Positions 17,053-25,970 are shown, counted from the first letter of the stretch. The stretch is 36,488 bases of DNA from Candidatus Kapaibacterium sp. (GCA_028284775.1 JANQRB010000156.1:1-36488), one strand, 5' to 3'. Notes: generated by a model from the sequence alone, not told the origin. Translations and numbers: made by a program.

Positions 17053-17767
17053 GTCGCAAGCGGCGCGGATGTTCCTTGTATCACATCTCGCGACGCCTGC
17101 TATTTGTTGCTGCCCAAGGTGTGAGCCGGCCGACTTTTGCCGATACAGCGACCAACAACTTTAACGGTTGCAATCTGACTAAGCATCAGGGAAGGCCTGA
17201 AGGGACGAGGCTACGACAGGATAATTCGCATGACAAAAAAATAAAACTTTCAGATTGATTCGCGATATACTGCATGTTATATTCGGTCCGTTAAACGGTT
17301 ATTCGAGTCTGAATTCGTGCAAAGCGAATGTCAATGTTTACCACACTGCCGGAATCCCTGTGTCAAGTTCGAAGGGCACAGGCACTCGAATGAACGCTAG
17401 TCCGAAAATATAACTTACTGCCGGATTAAAGCAGGCCCATTGTGAAGAGCGAGGCTATAGTCGCCTGATGTTAAGCAATGGGTCACACTCCTATGTTTTG
17501 TCGTCAGACCACGTATTGAATAGTCAAGGATAGTTCAATTCCTCATTCCGGTGATAACGGCGAGCACCTGAATTTCATCGGCTGCTAAACTATGTCGCGG
17601 CTATTTCGTCGCAGCGACGCGATGCAGGCAACCTTTTGCACTGCATTCGCTGCGTATTGTCGCAATTCGACCTGCCACTGCTGAATAAGCATCCAGTACG
17701 CCATGCGCATGGCCAATGATTTGCCAGGCAGAATACCCCTTGTTTAACACTAAGTTCGGAGACTTGT
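17053..17767. other. Intergenic/leader region before cargo paralog 2
   Basis: No gene is supported in about 700 bases. It includes GTTATATTCG at 17276-17285 (the same decamer as upstream of paralog 1), a CCGTT-A-AACGG palindrome at 17288-17298, and TTGTTTAACA at 17740-17749 close to the start codon. It is probably promoter plus long leader. Confidence 0.45.
17276..17285 (+). promoter_or_regulatory. Possible -7 box upstream of cargo paralog 2
   Basis: Second copy of GTTATATTCG, 492 bases before the start of paralog 2. A GTTATT follows in both copies, 9-13 bases further on. Conservation at the same relative place in two paralogs supports a retained function, but the flanks are largely diverged. 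Confidence 0.3.
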
Positions 17768-19447
17768 ATGCAACGATTCTCGTTGAACAACTTGCTCACG
17801 CTGTTGATCGTCGGCAGCGTCGGTATGATCTTTCAAGCCGGCCCCATGTCGGCGCAATCGTGGATTGTGGAAGAAACTTTTGGCGGCAACGGCAACGACC
17901 GCGGCTATAACAGCGTCACCAATATTCAGGGTGGCTCATTGAACATCGGCGCGGGACGCAGTTTCGGCAACCCGGCATCCTGGCCGAATGTTCACGTCGA
18001 GTACACCGACGGACTGGGTAATGCAGTCTGGGAAACGGTCTACGAAATTCGCTCGGTGGAGTTTGATTACTCGATCATCCAGCTCAGCTCCGGCGATATT
18101 GCCTGGACCTGCGGTGTTAATACCGGCGCCACGGCCGATTCCGATGTGATTGTTGTGCTTACGGACGCGGTCGGCACCGTCCTTTGGTCGACACTCATAG
18201 GTGTCGGTAACGGTGCTAATGAAGTATCGGCATCTATCATTGAATCGACGGACGGCGACCTGCTCATTACCGGATATTCGGATCTGACCGGCAGTCGGGA
18301 TGTACTGGTAGCGCGTCTGGACATCGGCGGCGCCCTGCAATGGGCAACTATCTATGGAGACTTCGCCAGAGATATCGGGCGTTGTATCCGTGAAGTGCCG
18401 GGCGATGAATACATTATCGCCGGTCAGACGGCGAGTTTTGCGACAAGCACCGAAGGCCTCCTGTTTCGCATAGACGGCAGTGGCGGCCTCTTGTGGTCTT
18501 CGCATTATGGCGGCTTCGGGACCGACGCATTTGCGGCCCTGATTTACGATGGTCCCACGAATTCCGTCTTTGTAACGGGCGTTTGGAATGAAGGCCCCAA
18601 CAGCGACATTTACGTGGTCAATGCCGATGCGGCTGCGGGCACTGAGATCGCTTCGCAGGTTTACACAACCGCGAATCCCGGCCTGGAGGGCGGCCGATTC
18701 ATCAACCGGGCTTTTACTCCCGGCAACTGGGTCATAACGGGAAGTGCGGGCAGTCCGCTGGGCGGCATCGATGCCTTTGCGATGGAAATTCCTTCCACGC
18801 TTACACCTGTTAACTGGTTCCGCCTGTACGGCGGTGTCGGAATTGATATGGGCCGCTCCATCTCCTTCGCGCCGACTGTGCCGGGACTAACGGAAGAAGG
18901 CTACTGGATCTTCGGCATGACCGACAGCTTCGGCGCGGGCAATTTTGACCATTACCTGATTCGCACGAATCTGGTGGGAAAATCCGGCTGCGACCAAATC
19001 GAAGTTGTCGATCCCATTACAGTCAGTGGTGAAAACCCGAATACGCTCCTTATCGATCAGATTGTCGAATGGGATCAAATAAACGTCGATGAGTTGCCGA
19101 TATTCTCACAACTTGTCATCTGTCCCGGTCAGTATGTAGGGCCCTTTGCCCCCAAACAGGCTGATACTCAAACGCCGTCGCACTTTGCCGAGGCTGTCTC
19201 GCTCGGTCCGAACCCGGTGCGGACGGGTGCCGGCCTGTTACTGGAATTTATTGCCCCGGAAGAAGAAAGCGCGATGCTCTATATCACCGATATGCAGGGT
19301 CGTGAACTGAAGCGCTTACTGATTAAAGTACAAGTCGGCAGCAATAAGCTGACCGTCCCGATCGGCAACTGGGCTGAAGGTATGTACCTGCTGCGTATAG
19401 GCGGCATGCATGTTTCTTATTCGCTGCCCTTCGCGATTCTACAGTAA
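17768..19447 (+). CDS. T9SS cargo protein, tandem paralog 2
   Basis: A 559-aa secreted protein with the same plan as its neighbours. The signal peptide (residues 1-30) ends PMSAQS and is followed by 'WIVEETFGGNGNDRGYNS'. The body has the same repeated units ('ESTDGDLLITGYSDLTGSRD', 'WATIYGDFARDIGRCIREV'). The two-cysteine segment is kept ('HYLIRTNLVGKSGCDQIE' and 'ICPGQYVGPFAPKQ'). The C-terminal 80 residues are a T9SS type A sorting domain ('VSLGPNPVRTGAG', 'ITDMQGRELKRLLIKV', 'WAEGMYLLRIGGM'). GGAG lies six bases before the ATG and TTGTTTAACA 28 bases before it, both as in paralog 1. Its N-terminal domain is more diverged from paralogs 1 and 3 than those are from each other. Surface or extracellular location is expected; activity is unknown. 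Confidence 0.9.
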   Translation: MQRFSLNNLLTLLIVGSVGMIFQAGPMSAQSWIVEETFGGNGNDRGYNSVTNIQGGSLNIGAGRSFGNPASWPNVHVEYTDGLGNAVWETVYEIRSVEFDYSIIQLSSGDIAWTCGVNTGATADSDVIVVLTDAVGTVLWSTLIGVGNGANEVSASIIESTDGDLLITGYSDLTGSRDVLVARLDIGGALQWATIYGDFARDIGRCIREVPGDEYIIAGQTASFATSTEGLLFRIDGSGGLLWSSHYGGFGTDAFAALIYDGPTNSVFVTGVWNEGPNSDIYVVNADAAAGTEIASQVYTTANPGLEGGRFINRAFTPGNWVITGSAGSPLGGIDAFAMEIPSTLTPVNWFRLYGGVGIDMGRSISFAPTVPGLTEEGYWIFGMTDSFGAGNFDHYLIRTNLVGKSGCDQIEVVDPITVSGENPNTLLIDQIVEWDQINVDELPIFSQLVICPGQYVGPFAPKQADTQTPSHFAEAVSLGPNPVRTGAGLLLEFIAPEEESAMLYITDMQGRELKRLLIKVQVGSNKLTVPIGNWAEGMYLLRIGGMHVSYSLPFAILQ

Positions 19448-19476
19448 GACTCGCTCGAAATCAGGTATTAGCTTAA

Positions 19477-19506
19477 GGCCCTGTCGGCATTCTTGCCGGC
19501 AGGGCC
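19477..19506 (+). terminator. Terminator-like hairpin after paralog 2
   Basis: GGCCCTGTCGGCA (19477-19489) pairs with TGCCGGCAGGGCC (19494-19506) over a four-base loop, with one G-T wobble. It begins 30 bases after the paralog 2 stop. There is no T-tract behind it, but the stem is very stable. Confidence 0.6.
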
Positions 19507-19853
19507 GCATTATCCGTGTTGTAGCTTCAATTGAACCGCTTCGTTTTACCGGCGTCCTTATCCTGCCTTTCGTCTGGTCGCGCTTTTCGGGACTGATAGC
19601 TCGCAGCGTTAAAGCTCTTGTTCGCCACGTTCACCTGACATAAGTCAGCGTTGCCTCATTGGCGCGTGCCCGCCGATACCACCGATGCGATATTGGCAGC
19701 GTACAGACCGAGGCAGCACGATCGCTTGACCGGCATCTGGATTCGGCCGGAGTGACCACAATTGCAAACTCCGATCTAAACTGTCGCGCTGGCTGCTGCC
19801 AGGCGGGTGCCAGCAACAATATACTCTTAAACAACCAACCAATGGAGATTGTC
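19507..19853. other. Short intergenic region before cargo paralog 3
   Basis: The frame of paralog 3 is open back to a TTG at 19659, but the residues before 19854 are Arg/Cys-rich and unlike a signal peptide. A CTCTTAAACA box at 19824-19833 sits where paralogs 1 and 2 have TTGTTTAACA. I do not find the TATATTCG box seen upstream of the other two. Confidence 0.4.
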
Positions 19854-21572
19854 ATGGAGGCGATGTACTCTGTCGCAAAAAGCCAGGCACTGAAATTAAC
19901 TCTGTTAACGATCATAGCGACCTTTGTTGCTCTCGATCTCAGTGCCCAATCCTGGGTACTGGAGGAAAGCTTCGGCGGCGCATCCGATGATTTTGGCTAT
20001 AACGGCGTCACCACAAGTGATGGCGGTCATGTGCATATCGGCCGCACAGAAAGTCTGGGCGCCGCCAATACTATGCCGAATGTGCATGTCGTTCGTGTGA
20101 ATCCGCTGGGTGTTCCGCTCTGGGAACGCGTGTACGACGTCCTTATGGTTAATCCCGAAATGTCAATTGTCGAGCTTGCCTCCGGCGACCTGGCCTGGAC
20201 CTGCGGCGTCCGGATGCCGCAGCAGAACCGCAGCGACATTCTCGTCGTGCGCACGGATCCCCAGGGCGTAGCACTGTGGGCGCGGCTGATAGGCTTCGGC
20301 AATGGCAAAAACGAACGCTCGGCATCGATTATCGAGGCAGCCAACGGCGACATCATCGTCGCAGGCTACACAACAGCAACGGGCGCCGGCGATGCGCTCG
20401 TTCTTCGTTTAAGCGCTACCGGCATTTCGCTGTGGACCCGCAGCTACGGCGGGGCGTCCTCGCTTGAGAATGCCCGCTGCATCCGCGAAGCCACTAACGG
20501 CGACCTAATAGTCGCGGGGGGAATCGGCAGTGGCGCCAACCTCGACGGTCTGATGTTTCGCATTAACAATACCGGCAACACGCTGGTCTGGAGCCATGCC
20601 TATGGTGGAGCGACGACGATGGATAACCTGGCCACACTGGTTCTAGATAACGCCAATAACGAAGTGTATGCCTGCGGCGTCTGGGATGATGGACCGAACA
20701 GCGATAGCTACGTCGTACGCGCCAATGCTCTGAGCGGTGTCCAGATCGCCGCGGAAACTTACAGCAGCGGATTTCCCGGCAAGGAGGGCGCGACCTACAT
20801 CGCTCTGAGCGGCACGCCGGGTAATTATGTTCTTACCGGTCAAACCGGGGAACCCAATGGCAGCTCCGTGCTGGATGTTTTTGCTATGGAAATCACCGGT
20901 GCCCTCGGAGCTCCGCTCTGGTTTCGCATTTTCGGCAACACGCCTGTTCAGACGGACGACGTCGGCCGATCTATTAACTTCACTCCCAACGGCAACGCTG
21001 ATGCTCCGACGCAAGGCGGCTACTGGATACTGGGCTATACCTACACCTTTGGCGCGGGCGGCGCCGACGAGTACCTGATCCGCTGCAATCTGGTCGGCAA
21101 CTCCGGCTGCAGCCGTATCCTGCCTGTTGTCAATACAGTGCAAAGCCCTCATACGGCTCTGAACCTGGTCTCGCAGTTGTTTAGTCCGCCGATCGCCGTA
21201 ACAATCTCCTCGGCAGCCGCGAATGCTCAGACCGTCATTTGCCCCGGGCAATACGTCGGGACCGCGCAAGCGAAACATTCATCCGAGTGGGAAAGCATCG
21301 ACGTTCCCCTTGCGCACTCCATCGATGTCTACCCGAATCCACTGCCCGCAGAGAGTTCGTTAGTGCTCGATGTCTTCGTCCCTCGGGCCGGCAAGGCCAA
21401 TATTACTCTGGCCGATATCCATGGCCGCGAATTGCTGGATATACAGAAAGACCTCCGTCAGGGCCTGAACTCCATCAGTTTGGCGATCGGCAAGCGGGCC
21501 GCTGGCCTGTACTCCCTACGCGTCCGGGGCGCGGGTATCGTACAGAGCACGACGGTAAGCTTGATCGATTAA
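19854..21572 (+). CDS. T9SS cargo protein, tandem paralog 3
   Basis: A 572-aa secreted protein. I chose ATG at 19854 because GGAG ends six bases before it, exactly as in paralogs 1 and 2, and because it gives a clean signal peptide (LKLTLLTIIATFVALDLSAQ). An in-frame ATG at 19842 and a TTG at 19659 are less likely. The body closely resembles paralog 1: 'GYNGVTTSDGGHVHIGRT' against 'GFNGVTTADGGHVHIGNT', and 'IIEAANGDIIVAGYTTATGA'. The conserved segment reads 'EYLIRCNLVGNSGCSRI', with one extra cysteine, then 'ICPGQYVGTAQAKH', where the PFAPKQ of the others is changed. The sorting domain is complete ('IDVYPNPLPAESS', 'LADIHGRELLDIQKDL', 'RAAGLYSLRVRGAG'). Secretion by T9SS is expected; function is unknown. 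Confidence 0.88.
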   Translation: MEAMYSVAKSQALKLTLLTIIATFVALDLSAQSWVLEESFGGASDDFGYNGVTTSDGGHVHIGRTESLGAANTMPNVHVVRVNPLGVPLWERVYDVLMVNPEMSIVELASGDLAWTCGVRMPQQNRSDILVVRTDPQGVALWARLIGFGNGKNERSASIIEAANGDIIVAGYTTATGAGDALVLRLSATGISLWTRSYGGASSLENARCIREATNGDLIVAGGIGSGANLDGLMFRINNTGNTLVWSHAYGGATTMDNLATLVLDNANNEVYACGVWDDGPNSDSYVVRANALSGVQIAAETYSSGFPGKEGATYIALSGTPGNYVLTGQTGEPNGSSVLDVFAMEITGALGAPLWFRIFGNTPVQTDDVGRSINFTPNGNADAPTQGGYWILGYTYTFGAGGADEYLIRCNLVGNSGCSRILPVVNTVQSPHTALNLVSQLFSPPIAVTISSAAANAQTVICPGQYVGTAQAKHSSEWESIDVPLAHSIDVYPNPLPAESSLVLDVFVPRAGKANITLADIHGRELLDIQKDLRQGLNSISLAIGKRAAGLYSLRVRGAGIVQSTTVSLID

Positions 21573-21587
21573 TGGTGAGCAAATCAG

Positions 21588-21602
21588 GCTGAGCGCCTCA
21601 GC
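21588..21602. repeat. Short hairpin after paralog 3
   Basis: GCTGAG and CTCAGC flank a three-base loop, 15 bases after the stop codon and just before the larger inverted repeat at 21619-21663. The two hairpins together may form a tandem terminator. Confidence 0.35.
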
Positions 21603-21618
21603 ATCTCCCCTCCCCCTC

Positions 21619-21663
21619 GACAAATGAAGTCTCGTTCACACCATGAACGAGACTTCATTTGTC
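21619..21663. terminator. Perfect 20-bp inverted repeat, possible terminator
   Basis: The arms 21619-21638 and 21644-21663 are exact reverse complements (core AAGTCTCGTTCA) around a five-base loop CACCA. The position, 46 bases after the paralog 3 stop, fits a transcription terminator. It has no T-tract, and its A+T/G+C balance and perfect symmetry are unusual. No other copy is seen in the window. Confidence 0.5.
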
Positions 21664-21809
21664 TCCCTGAGCCCCTGGCCCGCAGCCCACCCAATACCCC
21701 ACCTAAGCCCCATGCCATGTCATCAATCAACCACAGCTCGAGCCGATGCAGCAGCAGTACGGATACAAATCCTGAAAACATCGCTATATTCCCGCGATGC
21801 CTTTCTTGC

Positions 21810-21822
21810 GTAAACGGTTTAC
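21810..21822. promoter_or_regulatory. 13-bp palindrome GTAAACGGTTTAC, possible operator
   Basis: GTAAAC and GTTTAC flank one central G, 24 bases before the start at 21847. The AAAC/GTTT half-sites resemble LacI-family operators, though those usually have even symmetry. No regulator gene is adjacent. Confidence 0.3.
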
Positions 21823-21846
21823 AGTTGGAAACATTCGCCTGGCTAA

Positions 21847-23013
21847 ATGCAGATAAGATTGTTCATATTCTCAGTGATTAACGCGATGCTGCTAGCCGCA
21901 CCACTGGCAGGCCAGGTCTGTTTTAGCTGTGCCGATGCTCCTGCGGGAACCATATTTTGTGATGACTTCGAGTCCCATGCACCGCTGTCCGATCGCTATT
22001 TCGAAGCGGGCGGCAATTTTTTTCTGACCGAGGGAGCTGGTCGGGACGGCACGAGAGGAATGCGGGCAGTCTGGGAAGCAGGCGCGGTCGGAGCGGGAGG
22101 ATTTAAGTAGTCTTTTGGTAGAACGCCCGACAGCTATATCGGCAATCACGCTGTAAACCCAAGGGAGGATTACGATGAAATTTATTGGCGTCTCGATGTC
22201 CGCATGCAAGAAGGCTGGCAGGGAGGAGGTCCCGATAAACTGTCGCGTGCGATGACCCTGGCAAGCAGCGACTGGGCGCAGGGAATGATCGCTCATTCCT
22301 GGTCGGGGGGACCCGGTGCTGATAATGAATATTTGCTTATGGATCCGGCCAGCGGCATTGATACGGATGGGAACCTGGTAACAACCGGCTATAACGATTT
22401 TGCCAACCTGAGGTGGTTGGGTTATAAAGTAGGCAATCTCAATATGTTCAGCACGGCAAATTCCGGGAAGTGGTATTGTGTTGAAGCCCATGTAAAACTG
22501 AATACGCCGGCCAAGAGTGATGGAATATTCGAGTTTTGGATTAATGATGTCCTGCAGAATGGAAGCTACAATCTGAACTGGCATGCCGACTGGAACAGCG
22601 ATCCCGATAATTACAAGATCAATGCCATTTTTGTTGAAAACTATTGGAACAATGGCTCGCCGGTGGCCCAGGAGAGATATATCGATAATTTTGTGATTTC
22701 CACCCGGCGTATTGGATGCGATTGTGCATCCGCTACGAGCGTAGATGAGAAGGAAGCAGCTGCCGATATTGTAGTCTTCCCCAATCCGGCCGATAAGGTA
22801 TTTAACATTAAAGTCAGCAGAGAAACAGCGCTCGCCGGCTATTTGTTCGAAATGTTTGACGCCCTTGGCCGAAGCGTATTTAAATCGGCAGTAATCAAGA
22901 GTCTTGTTTTTTCCCAAGAGTTAAACAACTTTCCGCCAGGATACTATTATTATCGCGTGACGTCGGGATCAGATCACGTTTACAGTGGAGAGCTCATTGT
23001 TCGAAACAATTGA
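21847..23013 (+). pseudogene. T9SS cargo protein with lyase/lectin-like domain, interrupted by an in-frame TAG
   Basis: The frame from ATG 21847 reads through to 23013 with a single break, a TAG at 22108-22110; there is no frameshift. Upstream of it are a signal peptide (IFSVINAMLLAAPLAGQ) and 'GTIFCDDFES'; the sequence before the stop is GAGGFK and after it SFGRTPDSYIGNH, clearly one protein. The body ('EGWQGGGPDKLSRAMTLA', 'YLLMDPASGID', 'YCVEAHVKLNTPAKSDGIFE') resembles jelly-roll polysaccharide-lyase or lectin-like secreted proteins; that is my inference. The last 85 residues are a T9SS sorting domain ('IVVFPNPADKVFN', 'FDALGRSVFKS', 'FPPGYYYYRV'). The TAG is one change from AAG, CAG or TGG. 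Other genes here (1905, 5470, 27051) end in ordinary TAG stops, so genome-wide recoding is unlikely; nonsense mutation, readthrough or sequence error remain possible. Confidence 0.8.
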
Positions 23014-23362
23014 TCGGAACAATTGACCAGCTAGCAGCCAACAGTAGCGGCGACCCTGGGCCAGGTCCGGCTTATTGAGCTCTTCTGTCTGTGCCGGTCT
23101 CCCGGAGCGACGTCCAAGCTCCATCGGGTGGAAATTCAATTTCAAGCCGCCTCTCGATTGCTCCGCTTCCCGCCGACTGGATTGAGTTTATCGACATTGC
23201 CTCAGTTGCCGGATTTGACCTACGGACGGCATTATACGCTCGAGCTCAAACCATGCCGCTTGCATCCTAGGCCGGGTTCACCAGGCAAGGCCAGCGGAAA
23301 GCGTTGCCCTAGTAGCGAAGCTGGCGCAGATAATTGCAGTAATATTATTGAAGCTTGCTATG
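23014..23362. other. Intergenic region with a weak open frame
   Basis: No gene is supported. A plus-strand frame from a GTG at 23091 to TAG at 23270 (59 codons) has protein-like composition ('PLPADWIEFIDIASVAGFDL') but no ribosome site or known family. A 13-base near-tandem repeat (CGAAACAATTGAT/CGGAACAATTGAC) spans the end of the preceding frame. Confidence 0.35.
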
Positions 23363-24175
23363 CTACTCCACCTTGTGCAGATGCACATCCTGCTGCGGAT
23401 AAGGTATGTTAATGCCTTCAGCATCAAAGGTCAGTTTAACCCGCTCCTGCATGCCGAAATAAATGGCCCAGTAGTCGCCGGAATTGCACCAGACACGGAC
23501 GGTGATGTTAACCGAGCTGTCGGCCAGCTCCGACACGACGATCAGGGATTCGGGCTCCTTAAGAATTAACTCGTGCTTGTCGATCAGGCCTTGAATAATC
23601 TGCTTGGCTTTCTCGATGTCGTCGCCGTAGCCGATGCCGAAGACCATATCCACCCGGCGCTGCGGCTCGGTCGAGTAGTTAACAATGCTACCGCCCGCCA
23701 GCGGCCCATTGGCGAGGATCACGGTTTTATTATCGCCGGTTTTAAGAATCGTGTGAAAAATCTGGATGTCGCGCACCACGGCGGAAAAACCTTGCGCTTC
23801 GATAAAATCTCCTACTTTGAATGGTTTGAACAGCAGAATCAGAACACCGCCGGCAAAATTGGACAGGCTGCCCTGCAGCGCCAGGCCGATCGCAAAACCG
23901 GCCGCGCCGAGAACTGCGATAAAGGAGGTCGTTTCCACCCCGACCATTGACGCGATGCTCAGCACGAGCATCACCTTAAGCAGAACGCTGCCCAGCGAAA
24001 CGAAGAAAGAACGCAGCGAAACTTCGAGATCCTTCTTTTCCAGGGATCGATCAAGCAGCCGAACGATGGATTTGATGATCCATAGTCCGACGATCAGGGT
24101 CAGGATGGCCAGGGCTACTTTGGGAAGATAGGTCCCCGCCAGTGCGATCATGTCTTGAAGTAATTTGTCAGGCAT
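23363..24175 (-). CDS. Small-conductance mechanosensitive channel (MscS family)
   Basis: A 270-aa inner-membrane channel that opens on membrane tension and releases solutes during hypo-osmotic shock. Three transmembrane helices precede the pore: about residues 15-37 ('LPKVALAILTLIVGLWIIKS'), 58-78, and the glycine/alanine-rich TM3 'IAVLGAAGFAIGLALQGSLS' (about 87-106), which lines the pore. The beta domain follows ('FKPFKVGDFIEAQGFSAVVR', the MscS signature) and then the alpha/beta C-terminal domain. Length is close to E. coli MscS. I chose the ATG at 24175 (MPDKLLQD); the frame extends to a TTG at 24241 without signal-like content. It is transcribed away from the 24507 cargo gene, and nothing ties it to the T9SS genes around it. 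Confidence 0.93.
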   Translation of the reverse strand: MPDKLLQDMIALAGTYLPKVALAILTLIVGLWIIKSIVRLLDRSLEKKDLEVSLRSFFVSLGSVLLKVMLVLSIASMVGVETTSFIAVLGAAGFAIGLALQGSLSNFAGGVLILLFKPFKVGDFIEAQGFSAVVRDIQIFHTILKTGDNKTVILANGPLAGGSIVNYSTEPQRRVDMVFGIGYGDDIEKAKQIIQGLIDKHELILKEPESLIVVSELADSSVNITVRVWCNSGDYWAIYFGMQERVKLTFDAEGINIPYPQQDVHLHKVE

Positions 24176-24506
24176 GCAATAATCATCGATTAGTGAAGGA
24201 ACGATTCGCGAAAGTGTAGGCTGTAGCGTGAGAGCTTGCAATTTGCGGCGGGCTATAAGTACACGAAAGGGCCCTCCGCAGCGAAGTCAAATTTAGGAGA
24301 TGCAATTTACCGTAACGGCGGCAATAGGCAAAATCGGCAGGGCAGTAGGCTGCCGGGTCGTTCGGTCGGCCCGGTCTGCTCCTTTCGCGAGCGCTCGCAG
24401 TATGCCAAATTATCCGTACCGCTATCTTCATCCGCTGTTCGTTCCGACAAGTAATTCAAAATTACTAAATTCACGGGCCGAACACTTGTTATTGAAGGAG
24501 TACCCG
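24176..24506. other. Divergent promoter region between mscS-like gene and a cargo gene
   Basis: This holds the promoters of two divergent genes. The frame of the downstream gene is open back to 24300, but the residues encoded there do not form a signal peptide, whereas the ATG at 24507 has AAGGAG six bases upstream. I see no clear operator. Confidence 0.4.
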
Positions 24507-25970
24507 ATGCAGAAGCTGTTCTACCTCGTGCTTGTATGCCTATTCCCCTATGCAGTCCAGCTACAAAGTCAGCCGATTCCCAATGCCGGTTTTGAACTAT
24601 GGCGCGACGTCATTCTGTCGGCCGAGCCCGAGGACTGGCATAGCAGCAATGTTCTCGTGCTGACGCAAAAGGCCGAAAACCCGCCGGTACTTCGAGTGCA
24701 GGGGCGCGATGCCGGCTTTGCGCTGGAGATGACGAACGTTAATACCGAAAACGACGTCGTCATCGGGGCAATCGCGAATACGCCATTCAGTAACCTTAGC
24801 AGCGGTCAGGGCGGCAGTCCGATCCAGGGCAAACCGACTAGCCTTAGCGGCGTCTGGCGTTATGATATCGTCGAGGGCGGGGAAGCCCTTATCGGCGTGA
24901 TCCTGAAGCGGGACGGCCAGATAATCGGCGGCGTGCAGGAAAGATTCGATGGTCGTCAGGCCGAATGGACCGAGTTTAGCTTTCCGATTGTTTACCAGGT
25001 GGATCTTGTACCCGACTCCGTGCTCATCGTTGTGGCGGCCGGCGATTTCGACAATCCCAAAGCGGGCAGCTCGGTGGCGATCGATGACCTCCGCCTGATT
25101 GACATCCCCGTCCAATTGGCCAATAATTCATTCGAGGACTGGCTATTGCACTCATTCGAAGAGCCCTTCGACTGGAACAGCACGAATATTCTGGCGGACT
25201 TGCCGGGCGAACGATCGGTCGAACGTTCTTCAGACGCGCACAGCGGCGATTTTGCGCTCAAAATAAGGTCGATCGAAAACAGATTTGACGGTGATATCCT
25301 GGGGCTGGCCTTCTCCGGCCCTTTGCCCTTTGGCGAGGACGATGAGGACGACGAGCTGCCGCCCGGCTTTCCTATTACGAGCAGACCGGAACTTCTGACC
25401 GGATATTATAAATACGAGCCTGTCGGACCGGATACGGCTTTCGTCGGTGTGCAGTTCACCCGCTACAACAGTACCAGCGATGCAACCGAGTATCTGAGCG
25501 ATATTATTCTCCGTCCACTGCCTGCTGCAGCCGAATGGACATCGTTCGAGCTGTCCATCGATCTGCCCGAAGGTGTCATGCCCGACAGCGCCACTATCGC
25601 GATTGCCTCCAGCAACAGCATCGACGAAGAAGCCGATGCTCATAGAGGACTCGGAAGCTGTCTGTGGGTTGATGATCTGGCTTTTGCCCTCAAGACGAGT
25701 GTCGATGATCAGGCGGATAGCCCGGCACCATTCGTGCTGCCGAATCCGGCGCTGGAGCATGTGAGCATTCGCCATGAATTTCTTTTCGCAAAGGAGCTCC
25801 GTTTTGCGATCTATGATGTGATGGGAAGCCTGGTACATCGCGACGTCCTGAGCGATCAGGGCGCCGGTGAGCTGAGCGTGAATCTCGGGGAATTCGCAAT
25901 TGGCATGTATCGCTTTATCATCGAAGCGGAAGGCCGTAGAACTGCCGGCACCTTTAGTGTCCTGCGTTAA
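24507..25970 (+). CDS. T9SS cargo protein with two similar PCMD-like modules
   Basis: A 487-aa secreted protein. The ATG at 24507 has an ideal AAGGAG site six bases upstream and begins a signal peptide (MQKLFYLVLVCLFPYAVQLQ). Two modules follow, at about residues 24-200 and 204-395. Each opens with a similar motif, 'NAGFELWRDV...PEDWHSSNVLV' and 'NNSFEDWLLH...PFDWNSTNIL', and each has a 'KPTSLSGVWRY' / 'RPELLTGYYKY' strand and a 'VAIDDLRLID' / 'LWVDDLAFAL' end. This is an internal duplication resembling the putative carbohydrate metabolism (PCMD) or carbohydrate-binding domains of Bacteroidota. The last 80 residues are a T9SS type A sorting domain ('PFVLPNPALEHVS', 'IYDVMGSLVHRDVL', 'FAIGMYRFIIEAEG'). 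A role in binding glycans outside the cell is plausible but unproven. Confidence 0.88.
   Translation: MQKLFYLVLVCLFPYAVQLQSQPIPNAGFELWRDVILSAEPEDWHSSNVLVLTQKAENPPVLRVQGRDAGFALEMTNVNTENDVVIGAIANTPFSNLSSGQGGSPIQGKPTSLSGVWRYDIVEGGEALIGVILKRDGQIIGGVQERFDGRQAEWTEFSFPIVYQVDLVPDSVLIVVAAGDFDNPKAGSSVAIDDLRLIDIPVQLANNSFEDWLLHSFEEPFDWNSTNILADLPGERSVERSSDAHSGDFALKIRSIENRFDGDILGLAFSGPLPFGEDDEDDELPPGFPITSRPELLTGYYKYEPVGPDTAFVGVQFTRYNSTSDATEYLSDIILRPLPAAAEWTSFELSIDLPEGVMPDSATIAIASSNSIDEEADAHRGLGSCLWVDDLAFALKTSVDDQADSPAPFVLPNPALEHVSIRHEFLFAKELRFAIYDVMGSLVHRDVLSDQGAGELSVNLGEFAIGMYRFIIEAEGRRTAGTFSVLR

Noticed and set aside
19659..19853. N-terminal extension of cargo paralog 3 to a TTG start
   Set aside because: The extension is Arg/Cys-rich and would bury the signal peptide; the ATG at 19854 has the same GGAG spacing as the other two paralogs.
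22108..22110. Genome-wide TAG recoding
   Set aside because: Genes at 1905, 5470 and 27051 end naturally in TAG at expected family lengths, so TAG is a normal stop here.
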